Assembly (NCBI GenBank): GCA_027315115.1
Contig: DAHUYQ010000028.1
Span: 1-64,000, forward strand
Source: Solirubrobacterales bacterium
GTDB lineage: Bacteria > Actinomycetota > Thermoleophilia > Solirubrobacterales > Solirubrobacteraceae
Direction: 5' to 3'
Length of the DNA stretch: 64,000 nt
Numbering within the stretch: the stretch's first letter is position 1; the number at the start of each line of letters is the position of its first letter. Both the position numbers and the translations under genes were made by a program. Positions 9,420-17,790 of this stretch are shown here, in pieces. The notes under the pieces were generated by a model that was not told the origin of the DNA, did not search any database, and saw nothing but the letters and a program-made list of their open reading frames with translations.

Positions 9420-10196
9420 TCAGGCTCCAAGCAGTCGCGCCAGCGCGACCCCGGGATCCTGCGCGCGCATCAGCGAGCCGCCCACGAGCACCGCGGCCAC
9501 ACCAGCCGCCCGCAACTGCTCCAACTGCTCCGGGGCGCCGATTCCCGACTCCGAGACGACGATCACGTCGTTCGGCATGTGCGGCAGCAGCGCGAAGGTG
9601 CGCTGCATGTCGACGGTGAAGTCGCGCAGGTCTCTGTTGTTGACGCCGACGATCCGAGCGCCGGCGTCGAGCGCGACGTCGAGCTCATCCCTGTCGTGCA
9701 CCTCCACCAGCGCGTCGAGACCGAGCGAATCGGCCTGCTGCCGCAGCTCGGCGAGCCGGCTCGGCGTCAACGCGGCGACGATCAGCAGGACGGCCGCCGC
9801 GCCGGCGGCAACCGCCTCGTGGAGCTGAAACTCGTCGACGACGAAATCCTTGCGCAGGATCGGCAGATCGCATGCGGCGGCGGCGGCACGCAGGTCATCC
9901 AGGCAGCCGCCGAAGTGCGGGCCCTCGGTGAGCACCGAGAGCGCGCTGGCCCCGCCACGCTCGTAGGCGGAGGCGATCGCCGGCACGTCAACCTCCGCGC
10001 GCAGCGACCCGGCGGAGGGAGAGCGGCGCTTGATCTCCGCGATCACGGCGATGCCGGGCTTTGAGAGCGCGTCGCGCAGCCGGCCGGCCGGAACGGTCGG
10101 CGCTTGCGCGGGAGGCGGCGGCGCGTTGCGCTTGCGCTCCTGCACTTCGGCGCGCGTGCTCTGCACGATCCTCTCCAGGATGTTCACCGCGCTCAC
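9420..10196 (-). CDS. trpC: Indole-3-glycerol phosphate synthase
   Basis: Ring closure of CdRP to indole-3-glycerol phosphate. 258 residues; the family signatures VIAEIKRRSPSAG, ILRKDFVVDEFQ and VGVNNRDLRDFTVD are all present, covering the catalytic lysines and glutamates. Its ATG overlaps the trpD stop by 4 nt (ATGA), so it is co-translated with trpD. Downstream, 125 bp separate it from htrA. Confidence 0.97.
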   Translation of the reverse strand: MSAVNILERIVQSTRAEVQERKRNAPPPPAQAPTVPAGRLRDALSKPGIAVIAEIKRRSPSAGSLRAEVDVPAIASAYERGGASALSVLTEGPHFGGCLDDLRAAAAACDLPILRKDFVVDEFQLHEAVAAGAAAVLLIVAALTPSRLAELRQQADSLGLDALVEVHDRDELDVALDAGARIVGVNNRDLRDFTVDMQRTFALLPHMPNDVIVVSESGIGAPEQLEQLRAAGVAAVLVGGSLMRAQDPGVALARLLGA

Positions 10197-11245
10197 CTCG
10201 CGCTCTCCGCGGGGGCATGGCGCCGGGTCGCCTCCACGTAACCCTGCAGCGCCTGCGCCGCCCGGCCGTCGGCGATCGCCTGCCTTGCGGCCTCCACGCC
10301 CTCGGCGATGCTCTCCACGACGCCCGCCACGTAGATGGCCGCGCCGGCGTTCAGAGCGGCGAAATCGGCTCGCGGCCCGCTCTCGCCTTCGAAGATCGCC
10401 AGCGCGATCTCCGCGTTGCGATCGGGATCGCCACCGGCGAGCTGATCCAGGTCGGCGCGATCGACCGGCGCCACCCCGACATCCTCGGGGCGCAGCACGA
10501 AGCGCCTGATCTCCTGGCCGTCGACCTCCACCACGTCGGTCGGGGCGAGCGTCGACACCTCGTCCACGCCGTCCTGGCCGCTTACGACCAGCGCCCGCTC
10601 GGTGCCGAGCATCGCCAGCGCGCCCGCGATCGTCTCCAGGAAGCTCGGGTCCGAGATCCCGATGAGCTGGCGCGGTGCGCCGGCCGGGTTGGTGAGCGGC
10701 CCCAGGAGGTTGAAGACGGTGCGCACCGCCAGCCCCGCGCGCACCGGGATCACGAACCTCGTGGCGGCATGGTGCGCCGGCGCGAACATGAAGCCGAAGC
10801 CAGCCTCCTGGATGCAGGCGGCGACTTCGTCGGGGCCGAGGTCGATGCGCGCGCCAAGCGCCTCCAGCAGGTCGGCCGAGCCCGAAAGCCCGGTGGCGGA
10901 GCGGTTGCCGTGCTTGGCCACCGCGCAGCCGGCGCCCGCCGCGATCAGCGCCGCGGTCGTCGAGACGTTGAACGTGCGGCGCCCGCCCCCCGTCCCGGCG
11001 GTGTCGAGCAGGTCGTCCCGCGCCACCGGCACCCCGGTGGCGAGCTCCCGCATCGTGCGCGCCAGGCCCGCGAGCTCCTCGACGGTCTCGCCCTTGGTGC
11101 GAAGCGCGATCAGAAAGCCGGCGATCTCGATCTCTGACGCCTGCCCGCGCATGATCTCGGCGAGCACCTCGGATGTCTGATCGGTGCTGAGATCGCGCCC
11201 CGAGGCGAGCGCGTCGATCGCGCTCGTGAGCACCTTGTTCGGCAT
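10193..11245 (-). CDS. trpD: Anthranilate phosphoribosyltransferase
   Basis: Transfers phosphoribose from PRPP to anthranilate. 350 residues, usual family length. The PRPP-binding motif DTAGTGGGRRTFNVST and the KHGNRSATGLSGSAD segment are clear. The reading frame stays open far upstream, but the true start is the ATG at 11245, which shares one base with the trpG stop (TGATG). This placement gives MPNKVLTSAIDALASG, a normal family N-terminus. Confidence 0.96.
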   Translation of the reverse strand: MPNKVLTSAIDALASGRDLSTDQTSEVLAEIMRGQASEIEIAGFLIALRTKGETVEELAGLARTMRELATGVPVARDDLLDTAGTGGGRRTFNVSTTAALIAAGAGCAVAKHGNRSATGLSGSADLLEALGARIDLGPDEVAACIQEAGFGFMFAPAHHAATRFVIPVRAGLAVRTVFNLLGPLTNPAGAPRQLIGISDPSFLETIAGALAMLGTERALVVSGQDGVDEVSTLAPTDVVEVDGQEIRRFVLRPEDVGVAPVDRADLDQLAGGDPDRNAEIALAIFEGESGPRADFAALNAGAAIYVAGVVESIAEGVEAARQAIADGRAAQALQGYVEATRRHAPAESAR

Positions 11246-11814
11246 CAGCGCCCGGCTCCGCTCAGGAAGTTGGCGAGCAGCTCGCGCCCGTGCTCGGTGA
11301 GCACGGACTCGGGATGGAACTGGACGCCCTCGGCCGGCAGCTCGCGGTGACGCAGCGCCATCAGCACGCCGCCGCCCGTCGCCGTGGATTCCAGGCAGTC
11401 GGGCAGCTTCTCGTCGACCACGATCGAGTGGTAGCGACCGACGGTCAGCGGACTGGGCAGGCCGGAGAACAGCGTGCGTCCGTCGTGCTGCACGGTGGTC
11501 GCCTTGCCGTGGATCGGCTCGTGCAGGCGCACGGCGCCACCGAACGCCTGCGCCATGGATTGATGTCCCAGGCACACCCCGAGCGTCGGAACGCCCGCTT
11601 GCGGCATCCTGCGCGCGGTCTCGATCGAGATCCCCGCCTTTTCGGGCGTGCACGGTCCGGGCGAGATCACGCAGCGGTCGAAGCCCTGCTCCAGCAGCTC
11701 ATCCACGGTGGCGCGGTCGTTGCGCACGGTGTGGACCTCCGCCCCAAGCTCCCCCAGGTACTGGACCAGGTTGTAGGTGAAGGAGTCGTAGTTGTCGATC
11801 ATCAAGACGCGCAT
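11245..11814 (-). CDS. trpG: Anthranilate synthase component II (glutamine amidotransferase)
   Basis: Supplies ammonia from glutamine to TrpE; also likely to serve para-aminobenzoate synthesis if no pabA exists elsewhere. The start MRVLMIDNYDSFTYNL is canonical. The nucleophile Cys lies in GVCLGHQSMAQAFGG and the His/Glu pair in GVQFHPESVLTEHG. 189 residues from the ATG at 11814; the frame is open another 30 bp upstream without support. It overlaps trpD by one base. It is separated from trpE by the inserted ATPase gene. Confidence 0.96.
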   Translation of the reverse strand: MRVLMIDNYDSFTYNLVQYLGELGAEVHTVRNDRATVDELLEQGFDRCVISPGPCTPEKAGISIETARRMPQAGVPTLGVCLGHQSMAQAFGGAVRLHEPIHGKATTVQHDGRTLFSGLPSPLTVGRYHSIVVDEKLPDCLESTATGGGVLMALRHRELPAEGVQFHPESVLTEHGRELLANFLSGAGR

Positions 11815-11887
11815 ATCTGCTCTTGGCCTCGCAGCGTAGCCCACGGCGGGTCAGCCGGTGAGGAACGGCGTCTGATGCACGCCTCCA

Positions 11888-13120
11888 TCACTCGTCCTCG
11901 GGAAGAGGCGAGTGGCGTCGCCTGAGGAAGTCACCGAACAGCGGCGCGGTGTAGGCGTACACGCCATGTTCATCGCGATAGATCAGATTGTCTGCAATGA
12001 GGCGGCTCAGGCTCACCGAGAGCGCCCCGGTTGACTTCGTCGTGGCCGCATCCAGGTCCGACTTCGCGAAAGACTCGCCGCCGAGGGAGGCTGCCAGCCG
12101 AAGCGTGCGCTGATCGCCTTTGCGGGCGTCGCGGTAGCGCGGCTCGAAGAACTCCTCGTCGAGGCTGCGCTGTATAGCCGGCCGCTCACGCTCATAGCGC
12201 TCGTGAGTGATGAGATCCGCCCCATCCAGGTCGGTCGCGTCCCACAGCGCCTCCCCGAACCACTGGATGAAGTACGGGTAGCCGCTCACGTCTCGGGCGA
12301 TGCGCTCGGCAACGCCGTCGGCGTAAGCGATCGTCTCGGCTGGCCGGACGAGTGCCTGGCCGGCCGCGCTCAAGGAGCCTTGCGACTCGGGGGTGAGAGA
12401 CAGGTTCCCGATCTCTCCTGCCCGGAAAAGGCGCTCGGCGTTGCTGCGTGCCGCATGGATGTTCGCGGTCAGCGGCTGCAAGCCGCACAGCACGAGCATC
12501 ACCGGCAGCGGCCGGTCGTCGTCGTCTTGGGCGGCGACGATTGCCGAGAGCAGCGCTCCCAGGGGGTATTGGCGCTGCCTTGGCCTGTCGTAGACACTGT
12601 GCGCCTCATCGAGCAGCAGCGCGACGCCTCTCCCTTGCTCGCGCGCGACCGACCCCACCTCGACCACGGCGCGGCGCAGGCGATCCTCCAGGGCCGACTT
12701 GGCCCGGCGCTCGCCGCCCGGGCCAACCGAGACGGTCACTTCATCGCCGATTTGCAACTGCACCTGACCGACGGCGTTCAATGCCGAGGAGACGCCTCGC
12801 TTGATCCTTACCTTGAGGCTCAGCGCTTCCACGGCCTCCCGCAGGTACTCGGAGATCGCAGTCGCGAAGTCGACCTCCTCGACCAGGCGTGGCCCGAGAT
12901 CGCGGCGCACGACAACCCAGTCCTGACGCCTGGCGATCCGCTCGTATTCCTTCAGCAGGACCGTCTTGCCCACGCCGCGCAGACCAGTGATCCGCAGGTT
13001 GCGCCGCTTCTCTGGATAGTCGGCCAGGATGCGTTCGAAGAGACGGATCTGGCCCTCGCGTCCCGCGAGAAACGGCGGGCGAGTGCCGACACCAGGGCTG
13101 TATGGATTCCTGGGCACCAC
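11888..13120 (-). CDS. AAA+ (AAA_16/ORC-like) ATPase inserted in the trp operon
   Basis: 410-residue P-loop ATPase, probably cytosolic. Walker A is GLRGVGKT (46-53) and Walker B VALLLDEAH (166-174). The start NPYSPGVGTRPPFLAGRE is typical of a family of ORC/Cdc6-like AAA_16 ATPases found in actinobacteria. The C-terminal part (SFAKSDLDAATTKSTGALSV, LIADNLIYRDEHGVYAY) looks like a winged helix, so DNA binding is plausible. Function is unknown. It splits trpE from trpG, which are adjacent in most trp operons. The GTG start at 13120 has no SD; a TATGAT box ends 5 nt upstream, suggesting a leaderless transcript controlled by the adjacent palindromic array. Confidence 0.85.
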   Translation of the reverse strand: MVPRNPYSPGVGTRPPFLAGREGQIRLFERILADYPEKRRNLRITGLRGVGKTVLLKEYERIARRQDWVVVRRDLGPRLVEEVDFATAISEYLREAVEALSLKVRIKRGVSSALNAVGQVQLQIGDEVTVSVGPGGERRAKSALEDRLRRAVVEVGSVAREQGRGVALLLDEAHSVYDRPRQRQYPLGALLSAIVAAQDDDDRPLPVMLVLCGLQPLTANIHAARSNAERLFRAGEIGNLSLTPESQGSLSAAGQALVRPAETIAYADGVAERIARDVSGYPYFIQWFGEALWDATDLDGADLITHERYERERPAIQRSLDEEFFEPRYRDARKGDQRTLRLAASLGGESFAKSDLDAATTKSTGALSVSLSRLIADNLIYRDEHGVYAYTAPLFGDFLRRRHSPLPEDE

Positions 13121-13130
13121 CCAGGATCAT

Positions 13131-13192
13131 ACCGAAACCTACCGATTGTTACCGGACCTTACAGATTCCTGTAAGGCACGGTAAGGTTCGGT
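13131..13192. promoter_or_regulatory. Symmetric 10-bp-phased operator array upstream of the ATPase
   Basis: The core CCTTACAGATTCCTGTAAGG (13157-13176) is an inverted repeat with 8-bp arms. Around the same axis, ACCG occurs at 13131, 13141 and 13151 and CGGT at 13179 and 13189, each one helical turn apart. The array lies between the trpE stop and the ATPase start and overlaps the likely ATPase promoter (TATGAT, minus strand, 13126-13131). It reads as a cooperative repressor or activator binding site; the binding protein is unknown, and the ATPase itself, with its winged-helix-like tail, is one candidate. Confidence 0.7.
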
Positions 13193-13196
13193 GACA

Positions 13197-14732
13197 TTAC
13201 GGCCAATCCGGCTGCTCGATCGCCAGTTCGATCGCTCGCAGCACGGCCTTGGACTTGGCGACCGACTCCTCGTACTCGTAGTCGGGCTTGGCTTCGGCCA
13301 CCGTGCCGCCGCCGGCCTGGATCGAGGCGATGCCGTCCTTGACGACGACCGTCCTGATGTGGATGCAGGTGTCGAGATCGCCGTTGTAGGAGAGGTAGCC
13401 GATCGCGCCGCCGTAGCCGCCGCGCTTGATCGGCTCCAGCTCGTCGATGATCTGCATCGCCCTCACCTTCGGCGCGCCGGAGAGCGTGCCGGCGGGCAGC
13501 ACCGAGCGCAGCGCATCCATCGCGCTGACGTCCTGCCGCAGCGTCCCGCTGACCGAGGAGACGATGTGCATCACGTGCGAGTAGGTCTCCACCGCCATCA
13601 GCGTGTCCACGTTGACGCTGCCCGCCTCGCAGACCCGGCCGAGGTCGTTGCGGCCGAGATCCACGAGCATCACGTGCTCGGCGCGCTCCTTGGGGTCTTC
13701 CATCAGCTCGCGAGCGATCCTCTCGTCCTGGGCCGCGTCGGCGCCGCGCGGCCGGGTGCCCGCGATCGGGCGCGTGCTCACGCGGCGACCGCTGACCGTC
13801 AGCAGCGGCTCCGGGCTCGCGCCGGCGACCTGGAAGTCCCCGAAGTCGAGGAAGTACATGTAAGGGCTGGGATTGACCGCGCGCAGCCCGCGGTAGATCG
13901 AGAACGCCTCCACCGGGGTGGGCGCGGAGAAGCGCTGCGAGGGAACCACCTGGAAGGCGTCGCCGGCGTAGATGTACTCCACGATCCGCTCGACCATGCC
14001 TTCGAACTGCTCGCGCGGCATGTTGGACTGGAACTCGGGCATCGCGCGCTGGGCCGATCCGGCCGGATGCTCAGGCGCCGGCACCGGCCCCGCCAGCGTC
14101 GCGCGGATCTCCGAGATCGTCTCGCAGGCAGCCTCGTAGGCGGCGTCGAGCGGCGGATCCGCGGTCAGGTCCACGTTTGCGAGGATCGTGATCGTGTGCT
14201 TGAGGTGATCGAAGATCACCAGCGCGTCGGAGAGCATCAGCGCCATGTCCGGCAGCCCGAGGAGATCCGGGCCCGGCTGCCCCAGCGGCTCGACCGTGCG
14301 AACCAGGTCGTAGCCGAAGAACCCGACCGCGCCACCCGCGAAGGGCGGGCGGGACGCTCCCGCCACCGAGCCACCGGCGTCGGCCACCTCGGCCTGCCGG
14401 AAGCGGCCGGCGGCCGCGGCCGCGATCGCGTAGGGATCGCCGCCGTCCTTCAGCGACCAGCGCAGCACCTCGCGGGGCCGCACGCCGATGAACGACCAGC
14501 GTCCGACGCTGCCGTGCTCGGCCGACTCCAGCAGGAAGGCGGGCCGATCCGGCGCCAGGGCGCGCAGCTTCAGGAACGCCGACACCGGGGTCTCGCAGTC
14601 GTCGATGAAGCTGTGGCAGAGCGGCACGAGGTTCGGCGCCTGCCGCTCCCCGGCCAGCAGCTCCTGCGTCTGCGGCAGCGAGGGAAAGACGCGCGGCGCG
14701 GGCGCCAGGCCCTCGGAGGCCACGGCGCTCAT
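13197..14732 (-). CDS. trpE: Anthranilate synthase component I
   Basis: Converts chorismate plus ammonia to anthranilate, with TrpG. 511 residues. Chorismate-binding motifs are present: RPIAGTRPRG, ELMEDPKERAEHVMLVDLGRND and GTLSGAPKVRAMQIIDELEP. The N-terminal region carries the LLES element (AFLLESAEHG) that forms the tryptophan feedback site in this family. It overlaps hisIE by 4 nt (ATGA), so it begins the trp section of a shared his/trp transcript. The ATPase gene follows directly. Confidence 0.97.
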   Translation of the reverse strand: MSAVASEGLAPAPRVFPSLPQTQELLAGERQAPNLVPLCHSFIDDCETPVSAFLKLRALAPDRPAFLLESAEHGSVGRWSFIGVRPREVLRWSLKDGGDPYAIAAAAAGRFRQAEVADAGGSVAGASRPPFAGGAVGFFGYDLVRTVEPLGQPGPDLLGLPDMALMLSDALVIFDHLKHTITILANVDLTADPPLDAAYEAACETISEIRATLAGPVPAPEHPAGSAQRAMPEFQSNMPREQFEGMVERIVEYIYAGDAFQVVPSQRFSAPTPVEAFSIYRGLRAVNPSPYMYFLDFGDFQVAGASPEPLLTVSGRRVSTRPIAGTRPRGADAAQDERIARELMEDPKERAEHVMLVDLGRNDLGRVCEAGSVNVDTLMAVETYSHVMHIVSSVSGTLRQDVSAMDALRSVLPAGTLSGAPKVRAMQIIDELEPIKRGGYGGAIGYLSYNGDLDTCIHIRTVVVKDGIASIQAGGGTVAEAKPDYEYEESVAKSKAVLRAIELAIEQPDWP

Positions 14733-15415
14733 CGCCGCGGCCCGCCGTCTCGCTCCATCAGCACCCGCAGCGCGTCGCCGAGGCGGCGACCGCGGCTGTG
14801 GAGCAGGACGAGCAGGTGGTAGAGGACGTCCGCCGCCTCTTCGTCGACTCGCAGGTCGCTCTCCTGCCGCGCGGCCCTTGCCACCTCCTCGGCCTCCTCC
14901 ATCACCTTCTCACCGATGAACGGCGGATCGTCGAGCAGGCGGACCGTGTAGGAGCCCTCGGGTCGCTCCGCGGCCCGGCTCTGCAGCGTGCGCTCCAGGG
15001 CGGGCAGCATCTCGGTGGGCTGGCGGCCCAGCCCGCGATCGCCCTCGCTCGACCGTGAGGCATCCGGCTCGGAGGCCGGCAGCTCGGTGTGAAAGCACGT
15101 GCGCTGCCCGGTGTGGCATGCGGGACCGGCCGGGGACACGAGCGCGAGCAGGCAGTCGCCGTCGCAGTCCAACCTCAGCGAGCGCACGCTCATGACGTTC
15201 CCGCTCGTTTCTCCCTTGCGCCACATCTGTTCGCGCGAGCGGCTCCAGAGATGCAGCTCGCGCGTGCTGCGCGTGAGTTCCAGCGCCTCCTGATTCATGT
15301 AGGCGAACATCAGCACCTCACCGGACTCGCAGTCCTGCACGATGCACGACAGCAGCCCGCGCTCGTCGAAGAGCGGGGCCGCTGCGGTCTGGTCCTCTGC
15401 GGGCACGATGGCCAT
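14729..15415 (-). CDS. hisIE: Bifunctional phosphoribosyl-AMP cyclohydrolase / phosphoribosyl-ATP pyrophosphatase
   Basis: Steps 2 and 3 of histidine synthesis in one 228-residue protein. The HisI domain (about 15-125) has the metal-binding sites LDCDGDCLLALV and ACHTGQRTCFH; the HisE domain (about 135-225) has GEKVMEEAEEVA and VDEEAADVLYHLLVLL. The open frame extends far upstream, but MAIVPAEDQ at 15415 is the family-like start. It is the first gene of the trp operon and overlaps trpE by 4 nt, which ties a histidine enzyme to tryptophan synthesis. Confidence 0.94.
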   Translation of the reverse strand: MAIVPAEDQTAAAPLFDERGLLSCIVQDCESGEVLMFAYMNQEALELTRSTRELHLWSRSREQMWRKGETSGNVMSVRSLRLDCDGDCLLALVSPAGPACHTGQRTCFHTELPASEPDASRSSEGDRGLGRQPTEMLPALERTLQSRAAERPEGSYTVRLLDDPPFIGEKVMEEAEEVARAARQESDLRVDEEAADVLYHLLVLLHSRGRRLGDALRVLMERDGGPRR

Positions 15416-15491
15416 TGCAGGATTGTAGGTAGTGGCGAGCCGGGCCTTCCTCGACGCGCCGGAGCATCCGCGACCTGTACGTTGCGCCTGC

Positions 15492-16448
15492 ATGCAAGGG
15501 CTGCTCGACCGCAAGCTGATAGTCGTCACCGGAAAGGGCGGGGTCGGCAAGACCACGATCGCGGGCGCGGTCGGCCTCGCGGCCGCCAGCCGCGGCGCAC
15601 GGACCCTGATCGTCGACCTGACCGGCGCCTCGGCGAGACTGCGCGGCATCTTCGCTTCGCAGACCGATCCGTCCCCACGGATAGCGCCGGCCGACGCGGA
15701 TGTCCCCGTGCGACTGGCCGAGAGCCTGTGGAGCGCCTCGATCGACCCCGACAAGGCGCTGCTGGAGTGGATGCAGTCGCTCGGCGGTCGCGTGCCGGCC
15801 AGGCTGCTGGCATCCAAGTCGAGCTTCCAGTACTTCGCCGCGGCGGCGCCCGGAGGCAAGGAGCTGGTCAGCATGGTGAAGGTCTGCGAGCTGGCTGGCC
15901 TGACGGGCGCCGGTCGCTTCGAGGTCGTCGTGCTCGACGCTCCCGCGACCGGTCACGCGCTGGCGATGCTCGCCGCGCCGAGCACCTTCGCCTCGATCGC
16001 CAAGGTGGGACCGATCGCGGCGGCCGCCCAGAACATCCAGGCGATCCTGCAAGACCCCGCGCTGACCGGATACCTCGCGGTCGCGCAGGCCAGCGAGATG
16101 TCGGTCAGCGAGACGCTCGAGCTGCAGCACGAGCTCTCCGAGCAGCTCGGCGTGGATCTGGCCGGCGTGGTGGTCAACGCGACGATGCACCGCCGCTTCA
16201 CCGGCGAGGAGCTGGAGCGCATCGCCAGCCTGCGCGGGCAGGAGCAGGTCTCGCCGCGCAGCCGGCTGGCTGCCGCGGCGGCCGCCGCCGCCCATGCGGC
16301 GCATGCGCGCACGCGCTTCCAGCACAACCAGGTGGCGCGGCTGCGCAGGCACGGGCTGAGCGTGGTCCAGGTGCCCTTCGTGTTTCAGAGCGACCTCGAC
16401 CTGCCGGCGCTGGAGAGGATCGCCGAGCGGCTCGGGCAGACGCTCTGA
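15492..16448 (+). CDS. ArsA/Get3-like anion-transporting ATPase family protein
   Basis: 318-residue SIMIBI-class ATPase with the deviant P-loop GKGGVGKTT at residues 14-22 and a second conserved region VVLDAPATGHALAML. Actinobacterial members of this family usually come as pairs of unknown function; only one is seen here, divergent from hisIE with 76 bp between starts. The ATG at 15492 gives MQGLLDRKLIVVTGKGG; an in-frame GTG at 15432 would add 20 residues. Neither has a clear SD. No ArsB or arsenic genes are nearby, so an arsenite role is not supported. Confidence 0.83.
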   Translation: MQGLLDRKLIVVTGKGGVGKTTIAGAVGLAAASRGARTLIVDLTGASARLRGIFASQTDPSPRIAPADADVPVRLAESLWSASIDPDKALLEWMQSLGGRVPARLLASKSSFQYFAAAAPGGKELVSMVKVCELAGLTGAGRFEVVVLDAPATGHALAMLAAPSTFASIAKVGPIAAAAQNIQAILQDPALTGYLAVAQASEMSVSETLELQHELSEQLGVDLAGVVVNATMHRRFTGEELERIASLRGQEQVSPRSRLAAAAAAAAHAAHARTRFQHNQVARLRRHGLSVVQVPFVFQSDLDLPALERIAERLGQTL

Positions 16449-16498
16449 GGGCGCGGGTCGGGGGCCGTGGGCCAGGCGGGTCCGGGGACCGCGCGGGG

Positions 16499-17380
16499 TC
16501 AGCCGATCCCGAGCTGGTCGAGCAGCCCGTCGTCCTCCCGCCAGTCGCGACGGACTCGCACGCCGAGCTGCAGGTGCACCTGGTGCCCGAGCGCCTTCTG
16601 GATCTCGCGCCGCGCCGCCATGCCGATCGCCTTGACCATCCGACCGCCCGCCCCCACGACGATCCGCTTCTGCGACTCGGTCTCGACCCAGATCGATGCG
16701 GCGACCCGCGTCAGGTCGTCCCGCAGCGGCTCGATTTCGGTGACCATCACCTCGACCGCGTGCGGCAGCTCCTGGAAGGTGCGCCTGATCACCGCCTCGC
16801 GGACCAGCTCGGCCAGCAGCAGCTCCCTCGTCTGGTCGGAGCGTTGGCCGGCCTCGAAGAGGAACGGCCCCTCCGGCATCAGGTCCAGCAGGTGCTCGGC
16901 CAGCGTCTGCACGCCCTCTGCCGTGCGGGCAGATATCGGGAAGACCTCGGCGCCAGGGTGCAGCTCGCTGGACGCCGCGAGCGCGGCCGCGGTGTCCGGC
17001 CTGCCGAGCCGGTCGATCTTGTTGACCGCGATGACCACCGGCAGCCCGGCTTGGCGGAGCTGCTCGGCGATGAAGCGGTCGCCCGGCCCCACCCCCTCCT
17101 GCGCATTGAGCACCAGCAGCGCGGCGTCGGCGCCGCCGAGCTCCTGCTCGACGCGGTGCGCCATCCTGCGCGTCAGGGGATCGCGGGGCCGCTGCACGCC
17201 TGGCAGGTCGACGAACACGACCTGCCGCTGATCTCGTGTGAGCACGCCGCGGATCGCGCGGCGCGTCGTCTGCGGGCGATCCGAGACGATCGCGACCTTC
17301 TCCCCGATGACGGCGTTCAGCAACGTCGACTTGCCGACGTTGGGACGCCCGGCGAGCGCGAGCAGGCCGGATCTGCTCAT
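16499..17380 (-). CDS. era: GTPase Era
   Basis: Ribosome-assembly GTPase binding 16S rRNA. 293 residues. G motifs: GRPNVGKS (G1), FVDLPGVQRP (G3) and AVNKIDRLG (G4). The C-terminal KH domain is recognisable from EIEPLRDDLTRVAASIWVE through GRMVKAIGMAARREIQKALG. Its ATG overlaps the ybeY stop by 4 nt, completing the yqeY-phoH-ybeY-era operon. Convergent with the ArsA-like gene. Confidence 0.96.
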   Translation of the reverse strand: MSRSGLLALAGRPNVGKSTLLNAVIGEKVAIVSDRPQTTRRAIRGVLTRDQRQVVFVDLPGVQRPRDPLTRRMAHRVEQELGGADAALLVLNAQEGVGPGDRFIAEQLRQAGLPVVIAVNKIDRLGRPDTAAALAASSELHPGAEVFPISARTAEGVQTLAEHLLDLMPEGPFLFEAGQRSDQTRELLLAELVREAVIRRTFQELPHAVEVMVTEIEPLRDDLTRVAASIWVETESQKRIVVGAGGRMVKAIGMAARREIQKALGHQVHLQLGVRVRRDWREDDGLLDQLGIG

Positions 17381-17790
17381 GTGGGGCCGCCGGCCCGCGC
17401 GCCGGCGAGGATCCTCGCCTGCAGCTCGAGCATCTCGCCGTCGTCGGTCTCGTGGTCCATGCCCAGCAGGTGCAGCACGCCGTGGACGATCGCCTCACGC
17501 AGGTCGGCGGTGTGCTCGGGGCAGATGATCACATCGCCGAGCTCCCGTTCGACGCCCTCCTGCTCCTCCAGTTCGTCGATCGGGAAGGAGAGCACGTCGG
17601 TGGGAGACGGCTTGCCGCGGTATCGGGCGTTCAGCTCGGCGATCCGCTGCGGCCCGACGAACTCGATCGCCAGATGACCGCTGTCGATCGCAGCGGAGGC
17701 CGCAGCGGCTTGGCAAAGGCGCCGGATCTCCTCTTCGCTCGGCGCATCCGAAGCGCCGCCGAGCACCTCGACCTCGATCCGCGGCGTCAA
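17377..17790 (-). CDS. ybeY: Endoribonuclease YbeY
   Basis: rRNA maturation and quality-control RNase. The zinc-binding signature HGVLHLLGMDH is intact, and DVLSFPID is also diagnostic. The frame is open far upstream inside phoH; the best start is the TTG at 17790, which forms a TTGA overlap with the phoH stop and gives 137 residues, slightly short for the family. Sits between phoH and era, the conserved order. Confidence 0.92.
   Translation of the reverse strand: MTPRIEVEVLGGASDAPSEEEIRRLCQAAAASAAIDSGHLAIEFVGPQRIAELNARYRGKPSPTDVLSFPIDELEEQEGVERELGDVIICPEHTADLREAIVHGVLHLLGMDHETDDGEMLELQARILAGARAGGPT

Noticed and set aside
15416-15491. Trp or His attenuator/T-box before hisIE
   Set aside because: The 76-bp divergent spacer is too short and has no Trp-codon leader peptide or T-box motif.
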